From positions 396 to 5,959 of the forward strand of contig DEKO01000125.1 of the NCBI GenBank assembly GCA_002353885.1: a DNA stretch of 5,564 bases, read 5' to 3'. The position numbers were made by a program, and so were the translations under genes. Positions 1-5,547 of the stretch are shown here, one piece after another. Source of the DNA: Porphyromonadaceae bacterium UBA2720 (GTDB lineage: Bacteria; Bacteroidota; Bacteroidia; Bacteroidales; Muribaculaceae). Numbering within the stretch: the stretch's first letter is position 1; each line of letters opens with the position of its first letter. The notes under the pieces are model-generated. The model ran no database searches. It was not told the DNA's origin and worked only from the letters and a program-made list of their open reading frames with translations.

Positions 1-65
1 CCGTTGCCGTCCATGATGATGGCCACGTGCCGCGGAATCCTTGTCATATCTATCTGTCCGTTCAT
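1..65 (-). CDS. uppS: Isoprenyl (undecaprenyl diphosphate) synthase UppS, N-terminal fragment cut by window edge
   Basis: This cis-prenyltransferase condenses isopentenyl diphosphate with farnesyl diphosphate to make C55 undecaprenyl diphosphate, the lipid carrier for peptidoglycan and surface polysaccharides. It acts at the cytoplasmic face of the inner membrane. Only the first 21 codons are inside the window. Translation on the minus strand from the ATG at 65 gives MNGQID, then a second Met, then TRIPR followed by HVAIIMDGN, the family's N-terminal signature, whose Asp is the catalytic Asp that binds the diphosphate/Mg. The ATG at 65 is preferred over the in-frame ATG at 47 because Bacteroidetes homologues usually have a few residues before the RIP-HVAIIMDGN block and because the upstream bases are A-rich, as at other starts here. 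It lies 60 bp downstream of the DUF6089 gene on the same strand, so it is probably in that operon. The identification is secure despite the short fragment; the rest of the gene cannot be judged. Confidence 0.93.
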   Translation of the reverse strand, partial: MNGQIDMTRIPRHVAIIMDGN

Positions 66-125
66 CGTTTTTTTCAAGAAGCGAGAAGCAAGCAGTTCTT
101 AATCCTTCGTTCTAAAAAATCTCAA

Positions 126-794
126 TTAATCCACATAGTGGCACTTGACACACCGCTTGCTGAACTCATAGCTCACAGTGAACATTGCCACCGAATACCA
201 GTCGGTGTTCTTGGCAAACGAGTGCTTCACGCCATACAGGTCGCTCAGCCCGTCCATGCCGTCACCGAAACACTTGCGCATCGTGAACTCAAAGCCCAGG
301 TTCAGGCGCTCTTTGAGTTTGTATTTAACACCGAAACCCATGGGCAGGTTCATTGCCATGTTGGTATGACCGTTGACAAAGGCCATGCTCATGCCCAGTC
401 CCAGGGTCAAGTAGGGCGACACACGCTTGTAGTTCTTGTAGCGCGGACCCGAGCCGAAGTGGAAGAAGTTAAACTCCACCTGGCCGCCCAGGTCGATCAC
501 GCTCGAACTGAACTCGTAGTGCTGGTCAAGCGGGAAACGGCTCTGCACGTCGTTGCTGTTGCCCTTGAGGCCGGCATAGAGCAGGTTGCCCTTCACGGCC
601 CAGCGGCTGTTGGCGATATAGCGGAAGATGCCACCACCGGCAACACCGGGGTGCTTGTACATGTTGCTGCGGTTCAGGTCGCCCAGATAGCCGCTCATGC
701 CCAGCGCTGGACCGAACTCAAATCGGTAGTCCTGGGCATGCACACTGCTCAGGCCCAACATCAGCAGCACCAATATGGCTAGAACGCGTCTCAT
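126..794 (-). CDS. DUF6089 family outer-membrane beta-barrel-like protein
   Basis: The product is a 222-residue exported protein of the Bacteroidetes DUF6089 family; its molecular function is not established. Residues 1-20 are a clear signal peptide (MRR, a hydrophobic core, then SSVHA before Gln21), predicted to be cut by signal peptidase I. There is no lipobox. The mature chain begins with a GYLGDLN block (residues 35-41), typical of the family, and continues with alternating hydrophobic/polar segments rich in Gly and aromatics (for example SPYLTLGLGM and LNLGFEF), as expected for a small 8-stranded porin-like barrel. It ends in FSKRCVKCHYVD, giving a Cys-x-x-Cys-His at 215-219. The start ATG (794) lies only 7 bp after the stop of the DUF6242 gene, and uppS follows 60 bp later, so the three are probably co-transcribed. 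In other Bacteroidales, from memory, DUF6089 also sits beside uppS and bamA, suggesting an envelope-assembly role (inference). Family call is good, function unknown. Confidence 0.88.
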   Translation of the reverse strand: MRRVLAILVLLMLGLSSVHAQDYRFEFGPALGMSGYLGDLNRSNMYKHPGVAGGGIFRYIANSRWAVKGNLLYAGLKGNSNDVQSRFPLDQHYEFSSSVIDLGGQVEFNFFHFGSGPRYKNYKRVSPYLTLGLGMSMAFVNGHTNMAMNLPMGFGVKYKLKERLNLGFEFTMRKCFGDGMDGLSDLYGVKHSFAKNTDWYSVAMFTVSYEFSKRCVKCHYVD

Positions 795-801
795 CGCAAG
801 G

Positions 802-2277
802 TCAATAGGTGGGTTTATAGGTCATGCGGGTGATCACACCGCACCACACGTTGTTCAGCAACTCACCCGATGGTGCATAGCCACCGAAGAGGTAGATGTA
901 GGGCACAACCCACTCGGTCACGGGCTGCGTCACACGGCGGCGGGGAGCGCCATTGACGCTCATCGAGCGCTCGTCGATGATGGCTTGCGCGCCACCCATC
1001 GATGGCATGTGACCGGGCCATTGCAGACTGGTCGCACCCTTGCTCCAGGTGATGCCCTGGTTGGTCGATGTGTAGGTCACACGATTAGCCGTGCCGTCGG
1101 CAAGGTAGCCGCCCATCACCAGCCAGGTGTCTTGCGGCTTGGCGCTATAATTGATGATGCTCACGTTATAGGTCAGGTAAGACACCAGGATGGCGTCGCG
1201 CAATGCCGGAAGTGCGTCCGACGTGTTGCTCAGCACTGCCCAAGTGTTGCCGTCATAGCCCCAGGTCTTGTTGCTCACTGTGCCGTCGGCCAGCACACCA
1301 CCCACCAGCACGGCTTGCGGTGCGACGGCCCACATGTTCTCAGACATCACCAACTGCGACATGCCGCTCAGCGGGAAGTTGGCCGGCACGGCCTGCGGGA
1401 TGAAGTCCTCGCGACGGGGATACTCGTCGAGCAAGGGCTCGTCGCCAACGCTGATGCCTAGCACGCGGTCGGTATAGCCGCCGATCAGCGTCTGCCACTG
1501 TGTGCCCGTCGTCGTCCAGTTCTCACCATCGGTGCTGGTGTGCAGCATGCCATCGGTGTCCAGCAGATACAAAGCGTTGTCGCTGCATGTCAGCGAGTTG
1601 ACGTCAGGCTCAAAGCCGCCTGCAAAGTCAATGGTCTCCCATGGCCCTTCGGGTGTGGTGGCCGACGACAAGTGGTAGCCCGACTCGTTGTGCAGCAGGC
1701 TCAACACAAGGTTCCCCCACTTGATGGCGCGATGAGCTGTGTTGTTGCTGCCAGCACCGGGAAGGTCCTGACGGGAGGTCAGAGGCCAACTGAGCGTGTC
1801 GGGCTCGCTCTTGTGCACATTGACGTGGATGTTATAGCTGCGTGTGACCGAACCGTCATACGAGGTCACGTCCAGACGGGCCGAACCCGTGAAGTTCAGG
1901 CTGTCGGTCGATGTGCTGCGATAGGTGATGGTGTCACGCATCACGGTGCCATTCTTGCTGTAGGTCAGGTAGTACTTGGCCTCGCGCACCGACGAGCTGA
2001 AGCGAACGGTCGTCAACAGGCTGGACACATTGGTGCCCACCGGCAACGAGTCGACGTTGTAAATCTCGCCCCGTGCGGGGTCGATGGTGAAGTGCACCGA
2101 GTCAAGTTTGGCCGAAACGTTCGGGTTGTCCTTAAGACTGAATGACATCACCAGCGCGTTGGTCGTACTGGTCGAGTAGATCACCTCTTCGTCGGTGTCT
2201 TTTTCCTTGTCCTTGCACGAGCATACGCCCAGAGCAAGCAACACTATCATTGTTATGACGTAATTGATATGTCTCAT
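802..2277 (-). CDS. DUF6242 domain-containing lipoprotein with kelch/Asp-box-like C-terminal repeats
   Basis: A 491-residue predicted lipoprotein. MRHINYVITMIVLLALGVCSC is a lipoprotein signal ending at Cys21, followed by KDKEKDTDEE, an acidic stretch like the export signals that place Bacteroidetes lipoproteins on the cell surface. Residues about 30-155 resemble the DUF6242 N-terminal domain, including the VDSLPVGTNV block (75-84). The C-terminal two thirds looks like a beta-propeller: three GG-containing repeats with GG at 326-327, 389-390 and 465-466, and two Asp-box-like motifs, STDGENW (248-254) and STNQGITW (404-411). The start at 2277 is chosen because it begins a proper signal peptide; extending to the in-frame TTG at 2334 would add 19 residues that run through the predicted promoter. 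It is the first gene of the leftward operon and ends 7 bp before the DUF6089 gene. Its ligand or enzymatic activity is unknown; a binding or scaffold role is an inference from the fold. Confidence 0.85.
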   Translation of the reverse strand: MRHINYVITMIVLLALGVCSCKDKEKDTDEEVIYSTSTTNALVMSFSLKDNPNVSAKLDSVHFTIDPARGEIYNVDSLPVGTNVSSLLTTVRFSSSVREAKYYLTYSKNGTVMRDTITYRSTSTDSLNFTGSARLDVTSYDGSVTRSYNIHVNVHKSEPDTLSWPLTSRQDLPGAGSNNTAHRAIKWGNLVLSLLHNESGYHLSSATTPEGPWETIDFAGGFEPDVNSLTCSDNALYLLDTDGMLHTSTDGENWTTTGTQWQTLIGGYTDRVLGISVGDEPLLDEYPRREDFIPQAVPANFPLSGMSQLVMSENMWAVAPQAVLVGGVLADGTVSNKTWGYDGNTWAVLSNTSDALPALRDAILVSYLTYNVSIINYSAKPQDTWLVMGGYLADGTANRVTYTSTNQGITWSKGATSLQWPGHMPSMGGAQAIIDERSMSVNGAPRRRVTQPVTEWVVPYIYLFGGYAPSGELLNNVWCGVITRMTYKPTY

Positions 2278-2301
2278 CACTTTGCTTTGCAAATTAGGGT
2301 G

Positions 2302-2332
2302 TAAAATTAGTACAATACCCCCTAATGGCAAC
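2302..2332 (-). promoter_or_regulatory. Predicted promoter of the DUF6242-DUF6089-uppS operon
   Basis: Read on the minus strand there is GTTG (2332-2329), 19 bp, then TAATTTTA (2309-2302), matching the Bacteroidetes housekeeping pattern TTTG / 19-21 bp / TAnnTTTG in 7 of 8 bases of the -7 box. Transcription would start near 2297, leaving a leader of about 20 nt before the ATG at 2277. This supports the downstream start of the lipoprotein. Prediction by pattern only. Confidence 0.55.
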
Positions 2333-2402
2333 AATCATTTAAGATATTAAAGGGCAAAAGGGCTATTTTTACACCTTTTTAACGCGAAAACTACCCGAAA
2401 AG

Positions 2403-2433
2403 TTGCACAAACGGCAAAAAACCTATAATTTTG
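2403..2433 (+). promoter_or_regulatory. Predicted prmC promoter, probably giving a nearly leaderless mRNA
   Basis: TTG at 2403-2405, a 20-bp spacer and a perfect TAATTTTG (-7 consensus TAnnTTTG) at 2426-2433. The prmC ATG begins at 2438, only 5 bases after the box, where transcription would be expected to begin. The GGAG at 2433-2436 is too close to the ATG to work as a normal Shine-Dalgarno. If the box is real, the mRNA has almost no 5' leader. Pattern-based prediction. Confidence 0.55.
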
Positions 2434-2437
2434 GAGC

Positions 2438-3286
2438 ATGAAAATTTGCGAAGTATCACAACTCATGCACCAACGGTTGGACGCCATCTATGGTCCAACC
2501 GAGGTCGCAGCCATCACTCGGATGGTCATGGAACAGGTGCTCAACTATTCGCCGGTCGACACTGTGCTGCGTGCGCAGAACGATGCGCCCGAATTCTTCG
2601 ACGCACGGCTTGCCGACATCATCGGCCGGCTTGAGCACAACGAGCCCATACAGTATGTCCTGGGTGTGGCGACATTTCACGGCCACCGCTTCAGGGTCAC
2701 ACCGGCCACGCTCATCCCTCGCCCCGAGACCGAACAGCTGGTCGACCTTATCGTCGATGACCACAGTGGGCGCGAAGACCTGCGCGTGATGGACGTGGGC
2801 ACCGGCACGGGATGCATCGCCATCTCGCTGGCGCGGGCGCTCAAGTTTGCACAGGTCACCGCCATCGATGTCAGTGCCGACGCACTCGCCGTGGCACATG
2901 CCAATGCGCAAGACCTCAAGGTGCGGGTCCGCTTTGTCCAGGCCGACGTGTTGACCATGCCCCTGTGGCAGTCACAGTCGCTCGACATCGTCGTGAGCAA
3001 TCCACCCTATGTCTGCCTCGCCGAGCGGGCGCAGATGGACCGTAATGTCCTCGACTACGAGCCGGCACAGGCGCTATTTGTTCCAGACGATGACCCACTC
3101 CTGTTCTACCGCGCCATCGCACGCCAGGCGGCACAGGCACTGGCTCCAGGCGGAAGGCTCTATCTCGAGGTCAACCGCCGCTTTGCCCACGACGTGGCCG
3201 CGCTGCTCACAACAGCTGGCTTCATCGATGCACGCGTCCACCGCGACGCCTACGGCAACGACCGCTTCGTCACCGCCCAGAAATGA
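2438..3286 (+). CDS. prmC: Peptide chain release factor N5-glutamine methyltransferase PrmC
   Basis: PrmC uses S-adenosylmethionine to methylate the Gln of the GGQ motif in release factors RF1 and RF2, in the cytoplasm, raising termination efficiency. The 282 residues match the usual family length (about 275-290). The N-terminal helical release-factor-binding domain (1-85) ends with the family block PIQYVLG (70-76). It is followed by FRVTPATLIPRPETEQLVD (85-103). The Rossmann-fold domain shows motif I DVGTGTG (119-125) for SAM binding, an acidic residue at Asp144 placed to hold the SAM ribose, and the catalytic NPPY (188-191), which contacts the substrate glutamine amide. It ends in YGNDRFVTAQK. 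The gene diverges from the envelope operon, and no release factor gene is beside it. The last codon and the TGA lie inside a palindromic repeat (3281-3319), so the extreme C-terminus may have been shaped by a repeat insertion. No key residue is missing; very secure call. Confidence 0.96.
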   Translation: MKICEVSQLMHQRLDAIYGPTEVAAITRMVMEQVLNYSPVDTVLRAQNDAPEFFDARLADIIGRLEHNEPIQYVLGVATFHGHRFRVTPATLIPRPETEQLVDLIVDDHSGREDLRVMDVGTGTGCIAISLARALKFAQVTAIDVSADALAVAHANAQDLKVRVRFVQADVLTMPLWQSQSLDIVVSNPPYVCLAERAQMDRNVLDYEPAQALFVPDDDPLLFYRAIARQAAQALAPGGRLYLEVNRRFAHDVAALLTTAGFIDARVHRDAYGNDRFVTAQK

Positions 3287-3319
3287 TACAATCGGGGACG
3301 GTTCTGTTTTGTATCATTT
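3281..3319. repeat. REP-like palindrome overlapping the prmC stop codon
   Basis: Perfect 11-bp arms AAATGATACAA (3281-3291) and TTGTATCATTT (3309-3319) enclose a 17-base loop containing GGGGACGGTTCTG. The last Lys codon and the TGA of prmC are part of the left arm. The arm-plus-loop design, and the GGGGACGGTTCTG core that I recall from interspersed bacterial repeats, suggest a REP-type element moved by a RAYT (Y1-type transposase). In RNA the hairpin could also act as a 3' end or stabiliser for prmC mRNA; TTTT occurs at 3317-3320, at the end of the right arm, but is too short for a convincing terminator. Confidence 0.6.
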
Positions 3320-3378
3320 TGGCTCTCCCAACGCGTAGCGCGGTCTTAAATATTAATTCTCAACTAAAAACTAACAAT

Positions 3379-5334
3379 ATGATACAGAAAACTATGACAA
3401 CAAGTCTGCGGCTGGCGGTGATGACGCTGGCTATGGTCGCACTCGCGACCTTCAATTCGTGCGTAACTCAGAAGACCACAGTTGCGCCCACTAGTTATCA
3501 ACCGCAACCCATTCAGCCCAAGGCGATTCCGATGATTTTGGACTCGGACTTCGGCAGCTCGACCGACGACCTGTTTGCGCTGATGATGCTCAACCACTAC
3601 ATCGATGAGGGCAAGGTCAATCTTATGGGAGTGGTCGTTGACCGCGAGGGCGAGAAGAATGCTCAGCTGGTCGACGTGTTCAACACCTACTATGGGCACC
3701 CCGACATCCCCATCGGCCTCGAGCGCAACGGCGTGAAGAACCCGCGCTGTTTTATCCCCTACAACGGCATTGTCGACCTCAAGGACGCGCAGGGCAATCC
3801 GCTCTATCGCCGTGCTCAGGAGGGCAAGCCCTTTATGGATGGCTACAAGCTCTACCGCAAGTTGCTCAGCCAGGCCGACGACCACTCGGTGGTGGTGGTG
3901 GCCATCGGCTTTGTCACCACGTTGGCCGAACTGTTCCAGTCAGGGGCCGACGAGTATTCGCAGCTCAATGGTGTGGAGCTGTTTGGCAAGAAGGTTAAGT
4001 CGGTCTACATCCAGTCGGGCCGCTTCGAGTCGGGCGACAGCCTCAGCGGCTACAACATGCGAGCCGCCTCGCGCCAGTCGGCCATCTTCTACGACAAGCT
4101 GCCGCACAACGTCGACATCGTCATGTCGCCCAGCAACATTGGCGACCTCATGGACTATCCCCCCAAGGACGTGCTGGTCGACCTATCCTACACCGAGGTT
4201 AATCCCATCAAGTCGGTCTACACCTACTACACTTGCGACACCGGCCAGCGCATGTGGGACACCAACTGTCTGGTCAACGCTGTGTTGGGCGACCAAGAGT
4301 ACATCATGTCGCCGCGAGGCTATGTGACCTTTGTCGACAAGGGCGAGGAGTCGCTCATGCTCTTCAAGCAGGACCCCAACGGCAATGCTCGCTACCAGAT
4401 GCCGGGTGACACCTACTTTGCCAACGAGAAGCTGATGGATATCCGCCGTCACACCCGCATGAATGACCACCCGGCACGCTACTCAATCGAGGCTCCGCAG
4501 CCCCAGTACATCCGTCACGACGCTGCCGTCTGGGCACAGGAGCGCATGGGACAGCTGGTCGACAAGTATGTGGGTTCGGCTGGCAACACGCTCGACCCCG
4601 ACGACGTGCGTGCGATGTTCCGTCCCTTGGGCTACACCGGTCCCAACGCCCTCGACTTCCAGGAGGCCGAGCAGCTGGTCACCGACGCCGTCTACGATCG
4701 CATGCTCCAGAAGGCAATCATGGGTGGCAAGAGCGATCTGGTCATCATCACCGGGCCGCCGGCCAGCGGCAAGAGCACGGCCATCAAACAGCTCAACCTC
4801 AAGAAGGCCGGACTCATTTATGACGCCAATCTGCTGGGCGAGGGTACCTTGCAGACCGTCATCGACAAGGCCAAGCGCGCCGGCATGCAGAAGATAACAC
4901 TCGTGCCCGTCTACAACGACCCGCTCACCTGCTACAAGAACAGCGTTAACCGCGGTCAACGCACATGGCGCTACACCGCCGTCGACCACCTGATCAACTC
5001 GTTCCGCGACAATGTGGGGCGCCTCGACAAGATTCGCAAGGCCTATCCCGACCTGGAGATTATTCCCGTCGATTGCACCAACAACCAAGGCTGGCGCCGT
5101 GCCACCATCGACGAGGCTCTCAAGTGGAACTACAATGTCACCGACGCCGAACTGGGAAGTGTGCTCACCTATCTGAACAAACTCATCGATGACGGCGAAC
5201 TCGACGCTAGCGTCATCGAGAGTGCTACGGGCCACCTCAACGCCATTGCCGGCATGAGCCCCGCCAATGCCGCCCTGGCCAGCCAGATCATGAGCAAGGT
5301 CGAGGCCATCATGCAAGAGTACCGCATGCGGTAA
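3379..5334 (+). CDS. Predicted lipoprotein: nucleoside hydrolase-like domain fused to a zeta-toxin-like P-loop kinase domain
   Basis: A 651-residue two-domain protein. Residues 1-28 form a lipoprotein-type signal (two basic residues, a hydrophobic core, then FNSC with Cys28), followed by a Pro/Gln-rich linker to about 50. Residues 51-365 resemble inosine/uridine nucleoside hydrolases, Ca-dependent enzymes that split nucleosides into ribose and base: DSDFGSSTDD (55-64) at the metal site, VVVVAIGFVTTLAELF (171-186), YIQSGRF (210-216) and the late Asp of MWDTN (Asp304). Residues 370-651 resemble zeta-toxin family kinases: a helical lead-in with GYTGPNALDFQEAEQLV (418-434), Walker A GPPASGKST (459-467), then YDANLLGEGTL (481-491), NRGQRTWRYTAVDH (524-537) and DNVGRL (544-549). 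The start at 3379 is preferred over the in-frame ATG at 3283 because the signal peptide and an A-rich upstream stretch begin there, while the longer form would begin inside the palindrome. No obvious promoter was found in 3287-3378. Base composition matches its neighbours. Domain families likely; combined substrate unknown. Confidence 0.82.
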   Translation: MIQKTMTTSLRLAVMTLAMVALATFNSCVTQKTTVAPTSYQPQPIQPKAIPMILDSDFGSSTDDLFALMMLNHYIDEGKVNLMGVVVDREGEKNAQLVDVFNTYYGHPDIPIGLERNGVKNPRCFIPYNGIVDLKDAQGNPLYRRAQEGKPFMDGYKLYRKLLSQADDHSVVVVAIGFVTTLAELFQSGADEYSQLNGVELFGKKVKSVYIQSGRFESGDSLSGYNMRAASRQSAIFYDKLPHNVDIVMSPSNIGDLMDYPPKDVLVDLSYTEVNPIKSVYTYYTCDTGQRMWDTNCLVNAVLGDQEYIMSPRGYVTFVDKGEESLMLFKQDPNGNARYQMPGDTYFANEKLMDIRRHTRMNDHPARYSIEAPQPQYIRHDAAVWAQERMGQLVDKYVGSAGNTLDPDDVRAMFRPLGYTGPNALDFQEAEQLVTDAVYDRMLQKAIMGGKSDLVIITGPPASGKSTAIKQLNLKKAGLIYDANLLGEGTLQTVIDKAKRAGMQKITLVPVYNDPLTCYKNSVNRGQRTWRYTAVDHLINSFRDNVGRLDKIRKAYPDLEIIPVDCTNNQGWRRATIDEALKWNYNVTDAELGSVLTYLNKLIDDGELDASVIESATGHLNAIAGMSPANAALASQIMSKVEAIMQEYRMR

Positions 5335-5338
5335 TTCA

Positions 5339-5380
5339 TTCAAGCCTTTGAAGGACGCTGGTGTCCTTCAAAGGCTTGAA
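5339..5380. terminator. Perfect 18-bp hairpin just after the fusion gene, possible 3' end
   Basis: Arms 5339-5356 and 5363-5380 are perfectly complementary over 18 bp around a 6-base loop (GCTGGT), beginning 4 bp after the TAA at 5332-5334. The position is right for a transcript end or mRNA-protecting stem. There is no T-run after it on either strand, so an intrinsic terminator in the classic form is not shown; it may instead be a repeat palindrome. Confidence 0.5.
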
Positions 5381-5408
5381 GGTTAGGGGTTAAAGGTTAG
5401 AGGTTAGG
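5381..5408 (+). repeat. Four tandem heptamers GGTTARR
   Basis: Four head-to-tail 7-base units, GGTTAGG, GGTTAAA, GGTTAGA and GGTTAGG, immediately follow the hairpin arm. The GGTTA core is identical in all four and only the last two bases vary. No role is evident; such runs can gain or lose units by slippage. Confidence 0.8.
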
Positions 5409-5446
5409 GATGTGGTAGTAGCGATGGCGGGGATGCCGCGTGAATG

Positions 5447-5488
5447 GCCAGGCTGTAGGGACGTGCCTCGGCACGTCCGCAGCCTGGC
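5447..5488. repeat. GTAG-headed REP-like compound palindrome
   Basis: Outer arms GCCAGGCTG (5447-5455) and CAGCCTGGC (5480-5488) and inner arms GGACGTGCC (5459-5467) and GGCACGTCC (5470-5478) nest around a TC loop. A GTAG tetranucleotide (5455-5458) stands at the foot of the inner hairpin. GTAG/GGAG next to an imperfect hairpin is the hallmark of REP sequences mobilised by RAYT transposases (known for the class); membership of this copy is inferred. No transposase gene is in the window. Confidence 0.6.
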
Positions 5489-5499
5489 TGAGTTTTGCA

Positions 5500-5547
5500 C
5501 ACAGATTTACACAGATTTAGAAATATTTTTATCTGTGATGATCTGTG
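5500..5547. repeat. Nested inverted repeat built from doubled CACAGAT / ATCTGTG
   Basis: CACAGAT occurs at 5500-5506 and 5510-5516, and its complement ATCTGTG at 5531-5537 and 5541-5547. Each pair has a 10-bp period, so the block can fold as two stacked 7-bp stems with a 3-base internal loop and an AT-rich 14-base apex containing AAATATTT. This is either an intergenic repeat or a multi-site protein-binding element; no gene is visible to its right before the window ends. Confidence 0.65.

Noticed and set aside
66..125. Separate promoter for uppS in the 60-bp gap
   Set aside because: No convincing TAnnTTTG box with a TTTG element at the right spacing was found; read-through from the operon promoter is simpler.
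27..782. Plus-strand 251-residue open frame opposite the DUF6089 gene
   Set aside because: It is antisense to a well-supported gene, has no recognisable motif, and its His/Val/Ala-rich composition is typical of the reverse frame of a GC-rich gene.
2278..2334. Extension of the DUF6242 lipoprotein to the TTG at 2334
   Set aside because: It adds 19 residues before a complete signal peptide and overlaps the predicted promoter.
3283..3378. Longer start of the fusion gene at the ATG overlapping the prmC stop (ATGA)
   Set aside because: The 32 extra residues come from the palindrome and an AT-rich spacer, and would bury the signal peptide. The ATG at 3379 begins a proper lipoprotein signal and has an A-rich upstream stretch.
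3379..5334. Toxin-antitoxin module based on the zeta-like domain
   Set aside because: No small antitoxin gene lies beside it, the kinase is the C-terminal half of a large protein with a signal peptide, and the neighbours are housekeeping genes.
4483..5343. Minus-strand 286-residue open frame within the fusion gene
   Set aside because: It lies antisense to the conserved kinase domain, shows no motif of its own, and is explained by codon bias of the real gene.
5381..5408. CRISPR array or telomere-like sequence
   Set aside because: Units are only 7 bases with no spacers, and there is no other sign of a linear end or cas genes.
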